From assembly GCF_946892675.1 (NCBI RefSeq), contig NZ_CAMPOV010000004.1:1-64000 (forward strand): a stretch of 64,000 nt of DNA, written 5' to 3'. The translations under genes and the position numbers were made by a program. The notes beneath the pieces were generated by a model. It did no database searches, was not told the DNA's origin, and saw only the letters and a program-made list of their open reading frames with translations. This document shows positions 53,971-60,872 of the stretch, in pieces. Positions within the stretch are counted from its first letter, which is position 1, and every line of letters begins with the position of its first letter. The DNA is from Arthrobacter sp. Marseille-P9274 (GTDB lineage: Bacteria > Actinomycetota > Actinomycetes > Actinomycetales > Micrococcaceae).

Positions 53971-54939
53971 GTGCCAATTGCTAAGCGGGTCAAACGTCTC
54001 ATCACGGGCGCTGCTGCCCAAAAGGTCGCGCTGATGCGCCAGCAGGCTGCCCTGCTCGAACAGCAGAACAGGTTGCTTGAACGGCACGGGAAGCTGCTGA
54101 CCGAACAGAACCGGTTCCTGCGGGAGGCCATCGATGGCCCGCTCGCGAAGACGTCGCTGGAGACCAAGCGGATGCGTGACGCCGTGGAAAATATCCGGCA
54201 CGTCAACATGGCTCCGATCCGCCGGGAGGTCGGCGAAGTCCTGCAGGTCCGCCAGCTCGGTTTCATGGAGACCATCGACGTGCTCCGCACCGAGCGAAAG
54301 AGCCTGGCCCGTTTCGGGGACGGGGAATTCCGGCTGATGTACCGGCTTGAGCACAAGCTGAAGTTCCACCGCAATTCGCCCGAGCTGATGCTGGCGCTCC
54401 AGCGCGTCCTGGTCAACCCCTCCGAGCACACGCTCCTCGGGATGCCGCAGGTTTTCATGGGCATCCATTGGTCGATCGTCTTCGCCGAGACCTGGCACTT
54501 CCTGAGGCCCATGGTCGCCACGCAGGAGCGGTTCGCGAACTCGCACGTCACCCGGCCGATGTTCTTCGAGCACCATGGCCAGGACGCCGTGGACGCCTGG
54601 CGCTCGGTGTGGGAAGGCCGCGACGCGGCCGTCGTGACCGGCCGCGGCTCCCGGTTCGACCTCGTGCCGGCCCTGTTCGACAACCTCGGCAGCGTCACCG
54701 AGGTCTACTCCACGCCGACGGACGCCTTCTTCGACCTGGACCGGCTGGTCGGCGAGATCGAGGACACGGGCCGCGACCTGGTCCTGCTCTCGCTCGGGCC
54801 GGCCGCCACCGTCGCCGCCGACATGCTCGCGGCCAAGGGCATCCAGGCGCTCGACATCGGGCATCTCTCCTCGAGCTACGAAAACGTCCTGGAGGGCGCG
54901 GACCTGCCCGAGCACGTCCCCGCGATCCGGGTCCGCTAG
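53971..54939 (+). CDS. GT-D fold glycosyltransferase-like protein
   Basis: A 322-residue protein. Residues about 15-55 form a Gln/Leu-rich coiled coil (QKVALMRQQAALLEQQNRLL). The C-terminal domain has the GT-D signature RFGDGEF with the DxE metal motif at 117-119 and later LVLLSLGPAATVAADMLAAKG and IQALDIGHLSS. GT-D (DUF1792-type) enzymes add sugars to glycoproteins or surface polymers. It stands alone after a tRNA with no other glycosylation gene nearby. The GTG start has only GGGGGG 10 nt upstream. Sugar and acceptor are unknown. Confidence 0.8.
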   Translation: MPIAKRVKRLITGAAAQKVALMRQQAALLEQQNRLLERHGKLLTEQNRFLREAIDGPLAKTSLETKRMRDAVENIRHVNMAPIRREVGEVLQVRQLGFMETIDVLRTERKSLARFGDGEFRLMYRLEHKLKFHRNSPELMLALQRVLVNPSEHTLLGMPQVFMGIHWSIVFAETWHFLRPMVATQERFANSHVTRPMFFEHHGQDAVDAWRSVWEGRDAAVVTGRGSRFDLVPALFDNLGSVTEVYSTPTDAFFDLDRLVGEIEDTGRDLVLLSLGPAATVAADMLAAKGIQALDIGHLSSSYENVLEGADLPEHVPAIRVR

Positions 54940-54967
54940 CCGGCGAGGGCCGCCCGCCGGCTGCCGG

Positions 54968-57106
54968 TCAGGCCTTGAGGGCCAGCACAAAGGGCAGCAC
55001 GGACGCGGCGCCGGCCCGGCGCAGGGCCCGGCCCGCGACGGTGAGCGTCCAGCGGCTGTCGGCGAGGTCGTCGACCAGGAGCACCGGTCCGGGGTTCTCC
55101 GCCAGCCAAGCCTCGCCGCCGTCCGGCACCTGGAACTGGTCCCAGACATCCGCCAGCCGGAAGGCGCTGTTGCCGCCCGGGCCGTTCCTCGGACCGCCCT
55201 GGGGAACGGCGAGCTCGCCCAGGTAGGGCAGCCGGCCGATCTCGGACAGGCCGCGGGCCAGCGACTGGACCAGCTGCGGGCGGCTGCGGGAAGGGACGCT
55301 CACGACCGCCACCGGGCGTTCGGTCCAGCCCCATTCGGCCAGGACGCGCACGCAGGCCTGCAGCGTCTGCGGATCCAGCGGGCCGTCCGCGGCGTCCCGG
55401 CCGAAGATCTCGCGCAGCCGGCCGCCCCAGCCGAGGTCCGTGAGGCGGGCCAGCGCGCGGCCGGTCGTATTCGCCTCGGCCGGGCCGATCTTGCCCTTGA
55501 CCTCCACCCCGAGCCGGGACATCCCGGTGGGCCACATGGCCCGGGGCTCCAGTTCGACGCCGGCGCGCTGCAGGGAGGCGCCGGCGCTTTCGGTCGCTTC
55601 GGCGGCCACGGTGTCCGGATACCAGGCCCCGGCGCAGGTGTCGCAGCGCCCGCACGGAGCCGCCGCAGGGTCGTCGAGCTCCCGTGCGAGGAACTCCATC
55701 CGGCAGCCGCTGGTATTCTCGTAATCCAGCATGGCGTTCTGCTCGGCCACCCGCGCCTTCGCGATCCGCGCGTAGCGGTCGCGGTCGTAGGTCCACGGCT
55801 GTCCGGTGCCTTCCCAGCCGCCGCCCACCTTGCGCACGGCCCCGTCCACGGACAGGACCTTGAGCAGCAGCTCCAGGGGCGAGCGTTTCAGGTTGACGAG
55901 GGTTTCCAGCGCGGCCGTGGAGAGCACGGTCCCGGGCGCCGCGAGCTCGCGCAGCACGGCGTGGGCGGTGCCCTCGTTCGGCATCGAGGCAGTCGCGAAG
56001 TACTCCCAGATGTCCCGGTCCTCCGCACCGGGCAGCAGCAGCACGTCCGCGTTGGGAGTACCACGGCCGGCGCGGCCCACCTGCTGGTAGTAGGCGACCG
56101 GAGAGGACGGCGCGCCGAGATGCACCACGAAACCCAGGTCCGGCTTGTCGAATCCCATGCCGAGGGCGCTCGTGGCCACCAGCGCCTTTACGCGGTTCTC
56201 CTTCAGCGCCGCCTCGGCCAGTTCCCGGTCTGCGGGATCGGTCCGGCCGGTGTAGGCGAGCACCTGGTGGCCGGCCTCGCGCAGCAGCCGGGCGGTATCT
56301 TCCGCGGCGGACACCGTGAGGCTATAAATGATGCCGCTGCCGGGCAGGTCCTCAAGGTGGGTCAGGAGCCAGCCCAGCCGGGCCCGCGGACCGGGGAGCC
56401 GAAGCACGCCGAGGCGGAGCGATTCCCGGGCCAGTGGTCCGCGGATGGTCAGCACCCCGCCGCCCGTGCCCGCGGCGGCACCCAGCTGCTCCTCGATGTC
56501 GTGGACCACGCGGGAGTTCGCGGTGGCCGTGGTCGCCAGCACCGGTACCGACGACGGCAGCTGCCCGATCAGGTCGCGGATCCGCCGGTAGTCGGGCCGG
56601 AAGTCGTGGCCCCAGTCCGAGATGCAGTGCGCCTCGTCGATCACCAGGAGGCCGGAGCTCTGCACGAGCCGGGGCAACTGCTCGTCGCGGAACTTGGGAT
56701 TGTTCAGCCGTTCGGGCGAGACCAGCAGCACATCGACGCTGTTCGCTGCCAGCCGCTCCTGCACCTCTTCCCACTCCAGCTGGTTGGCCGAGTTGATGGC
56801 GGCCGCGCGGACACCGGCGCGCTCCGCCGCGGCGACCTGGTCCCGCATCAGGGCCAGCAGCGGCGACACGATCAGGGTCGGACCGGCACCGCGCGCCCGC
56901 AGCAGCAGGCTGGCCACGAAGTACACGGCCGACTTGCCCCAGCCTGTGCGCTGCACCACCAGGGCCCTGCGTCCGCCGTCGACCAGCGCCTCGACCGCCT
57001 CGAACTGGCCGTCGTGGAAGCGGGCCGCCTCATTGCCGACCAGCCGGCGCAGGATCTCCGTCGCCTGGTCGACCAGCGGAACTGTCATGCTCTCGGTTTC
57101 AGCCAT
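54968..57106 (-). CDS. RecQ-type DNA helicase with C-terminal phosphoribosyltransferase-like domain
   Basis: A 712-residue fusion. The helicase part has Walker A RTGWGKS with Lys58 (a Trp replaces the usual Gly), DEAH at 157-160 in VIDEAHCISDWGHDFRPDYR, and motif VI YYQQVGRAGRG at about 339-349. Four cysteines (468, 485, 488, 491) form the RecQ zinc site. No HRDC domain follows. Instead residues about 595-712 carry a phosphoribosyltransferase-like fold with the PRPP-loop-type sequence VLLVDDLADSRWTLTVAG at 675 on. A 3'-5' helicase activity is expected; what the second domain binds is unknown. It is divergent from manB. Confidence 0.9.
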   Translation of the reverse strand: MAETESMTVPLVDQATEILRRLVGNEAARFHDGQFEAVEALVDGGRRALVVQRTGWGKSAVYFVASLLLRARGAGPTLIVSPLLALMRDQVAAAERAGVRAAAINSANQLEWEEVQERLAANSVDVLLVSPERLNNPKFRDEQLPRLVQSSGLLVIDEAHCISDWGHDFRPDYRRIRDLIGQLPSSVPVLATTATANSRVVHDIEEQLGAAAGTGGGVLTIRGPLARESLRLGVLRLPGPRARLGWLLTHLEDLPGSGIIYSLTVSAAEDTARLLREAGHQVLAYTGRTDPADRELAEAALKENRVKALVATSALGMGFDKPDLGFVVHLGAPSSPVAYYQQVGRAGRGTPNADVLLLPGAEDRDIWEYFATASMPNEGTAHAVLRELAAPGTVLSTAALETLVNLKRSPLELLLKVLSVDGAVRKVGGGWEGTGQPWTYDRDRYARIAKARVAEQNAMLDYENTSGCRMEFLARELDDPAAAPCGRCDTCAGAWYPDTVAAEATESAGASLQRAGVELEPRAMWPTGMSRLGVEVKGKIGPAEANTTGRALARLTDLGWGGRLREIFGRDAADGPLDPQTLQACVRVLAEWGWTERPVAVVSVPSRSRPQLVQSLARGLSEIGRLPYLGELAVPQGGPRNGPGGNSAFRLADVWDQFQVPDGGEAWLAENPGPVLLVDDLADSRWTLTVAGRALRRAGAASVLPFVLALKA

Positions 57107-57178
57107 GTCCCCCAGTATTACAGGCGCGGCTGACACTCCCGGTGGGTTGTCCACAGGCATTGCTTATATGCTGGCCGG
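57107..57178. promoter_or_regulatory. divergent promoter region recQ-like / manB
   Basis: The gap is 72 nt. For manB, TATGCT (57167-57172) ends 6 nt before the GTG. For the helicase gene a minus-strand TAATAC lies 8 nt before the ATG. Neither has a usable ribosome site, so both may be leaderless. Confidence 0.5.
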
Positions 57179-58597
57179 GTGACCAGTCTCGATCTCAGTG
57201 TTTCTTTCCAGGAGTCCTTCAAGGCTTACGACGTGCGCGGGATTGTCGGCGAGACGATCACCGCGGCCTCGGTCGAGGCCACCGGCGCGGCCTTCGTCGA
57301 CGTCCTCGGCCTGGCCGGACAGGCGGTGCTGGTCGGCGGCGACATGCGCCCCTCCTCCCCGGAATTCGCGGCGGCCTTCGCCCGCGGCGCCGCCGCCCGC
57401 GGCGCGAACCCCGTGATGCTCGGGCTGATCTCCACCGACGAGCTCTACTTCGCCTGCGGCACCCTGTCCGCCGCCGGCGTCGTCTTCACCGCCTCGCACA
57501 ACCCGGCCCAGTACAACGGCATGAAGATGGCCCTGCCCGGCGCCCTGCCGGTCTCCTCCGACACCGGCCTCTTCGACATCCGCGACGCCGCCGCCCGCTA
57601 CCTCGCCGAGGGCATCCCGGCCGCCGGCACCACCGGCAGCAGCAGCGAACGCGACGTCCTGGCCGACTACGCCGGCTACCTGCGCTCCCTCGTCGACCTC
57701 ACCGGCATCCGGCCGCTGAAGGTCGTCGTCGACGCCGGCAACGGCATGGCCGGGCTGACCACCCCCGCCGTCCTCGGCGACGCCATCCTCCCCGCCCTGC
57801 CGCTGGAGATCGAACCGCTCTACTTCGAACTCGACGGCACCTTCCCCAACCACCCGGCCAACCCGCTGGAACCGGAAAACCTCGCCGACCTGCAGGCCGC
57901 CGTCACCGCCCACGGCGCCGACCTCGGCCTGGCCTTCGACGGCGACGCGGACCGCTGCTTCGTGATCGACGAAACCGGCGCCCCGGTCTCCCCCTCCGCC
58001 ATCACCGCGCTCGTCGCCCGCCGAGAAATCGCCCGCGCCAAGGCCGCCGGCGAACCCGAACCCGTGATCATCCACAACCTGATCACCTCCCGCGCCGTGC
58101 CCGAACTCGTCACCGCGGACGGCGGCCGCGCGGTCCGCACCCGCGTCGGCCACTCCTTCATCAAGACAGTCATGGCCGCCGAGCAGGCGGTCTTCGGCGG
58201 CGAACACTCCGCGCACTACTACTTCCGCGACTTCTTCAACGCCGACACCGGCATGCTCGCCGCCATGCATGTCTTGGCCGCCCTCGGCCACCAGGACAAG
58301 CCGCTCTCCGAGCTCGCCGCCGAATACAGCCCCTACCACGCCTCCGGGGAGATCAACTCCACCGTCGCGGACAAGGACTCAGCCATCGAACACGTGCTCG
58401 ACGCCTGCCTCGGCCAGGACGTCACCATCGACAACCTCGACGGCACCACCGTCACCGCCACCGACGGCTCCTTCTGGTTCAACCTCCGCCCCTCCAACAC
58501 CGAACCCTTCCTCCGCTACAACGGCGAAGCCCGCGACCGGGCCACCATGGAACGCATCCGCGACCAAGTCCTCGCCCTCGTCAGGCAGGGCGCATGA
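57179..58597 (+). CDS. manB: phosphomannomutase/phosphoglucomutase
   Basis: A 472-residue alpha-D-phosphohexomutase. The phosphoserine Ser106 is in FTASHNPAQYNGMK, the metal loop is FDGDADRCFVID, the sugar-specificity loop GGEHSAHYYFRD, and the phosphate-binding site RPSNTEPFLRYNGEA. It supplies mannose-1-phosphate for mannosylated lipids and polymers. GlmM is a paralogue, but the GGEHSAHYYF loop fits PMM/PGM. A small gene follows with ATGA overlap, as manB and Rv3258c lie together in Mycobacterium. Confidence 0.93.
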   Translation: MTSLDLSVSFQESFKAYDVRGIVGETITAASVEATGAAFVDVLGLAGQAVLVGGDMRPSSPEFAAAFARGAAARGANPVMLGLISTDELYFACGTLSAAGVVFTASHNPAQYNGMKMALPGALPVSSDTGLFDIRDAAARYLAEGIPAAGTTGSSSERDVLADYAGYLRSLVDLTGIRPLKVVVDAGNGMAGLTTPAVLGDAILPALPLEIEPLYFELDGTFPNHPANPLEPENLADLQAAVTAHGADLGLAFDGDADRCFVIDETGAPVSPSAITALVARREIARAKAAGEPEPVIIHNLITSRAVPELVTADGGRAVRTRVGHSFIKTVMAAEQAVFGGEHSAHYYFRDFFNADTGMLAAMHVLAALGHQDKPLSELAAEYSPYHASGEINSTVADKDSAIEHVLDACLGQDVTIDNLDGTTVTATDGSFWFNLRPSNTEPFLRYNGEARDRATMERIRDQVLALVRQGA

Positions 58598-59067
58598 GCG
58601 TGTCCTGGCGCGACGGCGTCGATCCCGAAATCCTGAAAGACATCGACACCCTCTTCGGCACCGGCCTGGGCATGGCGCAGGAGCAGCTGGAAGAGCACGG
58701 CGCCTTCCTGCCCGCCGCCCTGGTCCTGGACAACGACGGCGAGCTGCGCCTGATCGCCGTCGCGCCGCCGGAGCCGGGGGACGGCGAAGAGTCCGGCGAA
58801 GTCGACGCGGACGCGATGATCCAGGACATCTACGCCGCGCTGCAGCAGCAGAAGGACGGCTTCCGCGCCGTCGCCGTGATCAGCGACATCTACCTGCCGG
58901 ACCACGACACGGACGCGATCCACGTCGCCACCGAACACAGCTGGGGCACGGCCATCGCCGCCATCCAGCCCTACAGCACGGATGACACCGGCCGGTGGAT
59001 CTATCCCGATCCCTTCATCGACCCGCAGGAACGCATCGTCTGGCCGGCCGGCGGCGGCAGCAACTGA
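58594..59067 (+). CDS. conserved hypothetical protein coupled to manB
   Basis: A 157-residue acidic cytoplasmic protein without recognised domain. It contains VDPEILKDIDTLFGTGLGMA and an Asp/Glu-rich middle, ending RWIYPDPFIDPQERIVWPAG. It overlaps manB by 4 nt (ATGA). A gene of similar size follows manB in other actinobacteria (Rv3258c in Mycobacterium), so a conserved partnership is plausible, but no activity can be assigned. Confidence 0.8.
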   Translation: MSVSWRDGVDPEILKDIDTLFGTGLGMAQEQLEEHGAFLPAALVLDNDGELRLIAVAPPEPGDGEESGEVDADAMIQDIYAALQQQKDGFRAVAVISDIYLPDHDTDAIHVATEHSWGTAIAAIQPYSTDDTGRWIYPDPFIDPQERIVWPAGGGSN

Positions 59068-59089
59068 CCCGCGGGGCTAAAATGCCAGC

Positions 59090-59551
59090 ATGCGGATCAA
59101 TGCCTTCGCCGACGTGTGCCTGCGCGCCCTGATGCTGCTCAGCGCGTCGCCGGAGGGCGAGCTGCTGACGACGCAGGCGATCGCCGACGGCGTCGGCACC
59201 CCGTACAACCACGTCAGCAAGGCGGTCCTCAAGCTGCGCTCGCTGGGACTCGTCGAGGCCGTCCGCGGACGTTCCGGGGGCGTGAGGCTGAGCGCGCGGG
59301 GACGCACGACGACGGTGGGCTGGCTGCTGCGCGAACTGGACGAGCGCGAAGACCTCGTCGAGTGCGAGAGCACCGAGGGCAGGAGCTGCCCGCTGAACCA
59401 CAACTGCGGCCTGCGCGGGGCCCTTCGCCGGGCCCGCGAGGCCTTCTACCGTGAGCTCGACGGCATCGTCGTCTCGAGCCTGCCGCACCAGTCACAAATG
59501 GAGCCGGTTTTTGTGATGTTGCACACACGCCGGCCGGAGCTTCCCCGCTAA
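59090..59551 (+). CDS. nsrR: Rrf2-family nitric-oxide-sensing repressor NsrR
   Basis: A 153-residue winged-helix regulator. Three cysteines, Cys92, Cys100 and Cys106 (VECESTEGRSC, PLNHNC), hold the [4Fe-4S] cluster, and Asp8 (MRINAFADVC) matches the fourth ligand known for Streptomyces NsrR. The gene directly precedes hmp, its classic target. No ribosome site is present; TAAAAT (59078-59083) ends 6 nt before the ATG, so the mRNA is probably leaderless. Confidence 0.93.
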   Translation: MRINAFADVCLRALMLLSASPEGELLTTQAIADGVGTPYNHVSKAVLKLRSLGLVEAVRGRSGGVRLSARGRTTTVGWLLRELDEREDLVECESTEGRSCPLNHNCGLRGALRRAREAFYRELDGIVVSSLPHQSQMEPVFVMLHTRRPELPR

Positions 59552-59562
59552 TTCAAAGGACT

Positions 59563-59581
59563 TTTCTACACGTTGTAGAAA
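59563..59581 (+). promoter_or_regulatory. candidate NsrR operator
   Basis: TTTCTACACGTTGTAGAAA is an 8-3-8 palindrome with perfect arms, 12 nt after nsrR and 7 nt before the -35 of hmp. It lies where an NsrR site is expected, although it is not the sequence usual in Streptomyces or E. coli. Confidence 0.65.
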
Positions 59582-59587
59582 CATGGA

Positions 59588-59615
59588 TTTAAACCCGCAT
59601 TTCCGGTGCTACTTT
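59588..59615 (+). promoter_or_regulatory. hmp promoter
   Basis: TTTAAA (59588-59593) and TACTTT (59610-59615) are 16 nt apart, 36 nt upstream of the hmp start. Confidence 0.5.
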
Positions 59616-59650
59616 TGAGGCGTCAAACACCTCTGACCCAAGGAGTAACG

Positions 59651-60823
59651 ATGCTCTCGGAGAAGTCCCGCCCCATCATCGAAGCCACTCTTCCCCTCGT
59701 CGGCGAGCGGCTCGGGGCCATCACCCCCAACTTCTACCGGCGCATGTTCGCTGCCCACCCCGAACTGCTAGACGGCCTGTTCAGCCGCGCCAACCAGCGC
59801 AACGGCGAACAGCAGAAGGCCTTGGCCGGTTCCATCGCCGCGTTCGCGTCGGCGCTGGTCGCCACCCCGGACCTCGCACCCGAGCAGATGCTCAGCCGCA
59901 TCGCCAACAAGCACACCTCCCTGGGCATCACCGAGGACCAGTACCAGATTGTGTACAAGTACCTCTTCGAAGCCATCGCCGAAGAACTCGCCGACGTCAT
60001 CAGCGCCGAGATCGCGGAGGCCTGGACCGAGGTGTACTGGCTGATGGCCGACGCCCTGATCAAGATCGAAAAGGGCCTCTACGCCCGGCAGGCCAACGAC
60101 AAGATGTGGGCCCCCTGGAAGGTCGTCGAGAAGACCCTTGCCGGCGCAGGCTGCGTCACCTTCGTCCTCGAACCCGCCGACGACACCCCGGTCACCCGGG
60201 CCGTTGCCGGCCAGTTCGTCAGCGTCAAGGTCGCCCTGCCCGACGGGCTGCGGCAGTGTCGGCAGTACTCGCTCTCCGCCGACGTGGATTCGACCACGCG
60301 CCGCGTCTTCACCACGAAGCGCGACGATGGCGGCGAGGTCTCCCCGGTGCTGCACAACAACGTGCAGGTGGGCGACGTGCTGGAGCTGTCCAACCCGTAC
60401 GGCGACGTCACCCTGGACGACGGCGACGGTCCGCTGGTCTTCGCGACGGCCGGCATCGGCTGCACCCCCTCGGCCTCGGCCCTCCGCTCGCTGGCGCAGC
60501 GGGGCTCGGACCGCGAGGTCATGGTGCTGCATGCCGAGAAGAGCCTCGAGGCCTGGGCGCTGCGCGAGCAGATGGTCGGCGACATCGAGCAGCTCGACGG
60601 CGCCAACCTCCAGCTCTGGCTGGAGGAGCCGACGGAGGGGTACAACAGCGGCTTCATGTCGCTGCAGGACGTCGAACTGCCCGCCGAGGCCAGCGTGTAT
60701 GTCTGCGGCCCCCTGCCCTTCATGAAGTCCATCCGCAGCCAGGCCATCGAAGCCGGCATTCCGGCGACCAGGATCCACTACGAGGTCTTCGGACCCGACC
60801 TGTGGCTGGCCTCCGCCAACTAG
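59651..60823 (+). CDS. hmp: flavohaemoprotein, nitric oxide dioxygenase
   Basis: A 390-residue enzyme oxidising NO to nitrate. The globin domain (1-140) shows the distal Tyr29 (NFYRRMF), Gln53 and proximal His88 (NKHTSLGITEDQY). The ferredoxin-reductase part has the FAD motif RQYSLS, the NAD site ATAGIGCTPSASALRS and the late VCGPLPFMKSI and YEVFGP. ATG 59651 has AGGAG 5 nt upstream. It follows nsrR and the palindrome at 59563, so it should be de-repressed by NO. Confidence 0.96.
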   Translation: MLSEKSRPIIEATLPLVGERLGAITPNFYRRMFAAHPELLDGLFSRANQRNGEQQKALAGSIAAFASALVATPDLAPEQMLSRIANKHTSLGITEDQYQIVYKYLFEAIAEELADVISAEIAEAWTEVYWLMADALIKIEKGLYARQANDKMWAPWKVVEKTLAGAGCVTFVLEPADDTPVTRAVAGQFVSVKVALPDGLRQCRQYSLSADVDSTTRRVFTTKRDDGGEVSPVLHNNVQVGDVLELSNPYGDVTLDDGDGPLVFATAGIGCTPSASALRSLAQRGSDREVMVLHAEKSLEAWALREQMVGDIEQLDGANLQLWLEEPTEGYNSGFMSLQDVELPAEASVYVCGPLPFMKSIRSQAIEAGIPATRIHYEVFGPDLWLASAN

Positions 60824-60836
60824 TCCCGGCCCGCAC

Positions 60837-60865
60837 CGGCCGCCCGGAACCCCTCCGGGCGGCCG
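60837..60865. terminator. bidirectional terminator hmp / phosphotransferase-like gene
   Basis: A perfect 12-bp stem (60837-60848 with 60854-60865, loop of 5 nt) lies between convergent genes. CTCGTTT follows on the plus strand. Confidence 0.8.
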
Positions 60866-60872
60866 CCCTCGT

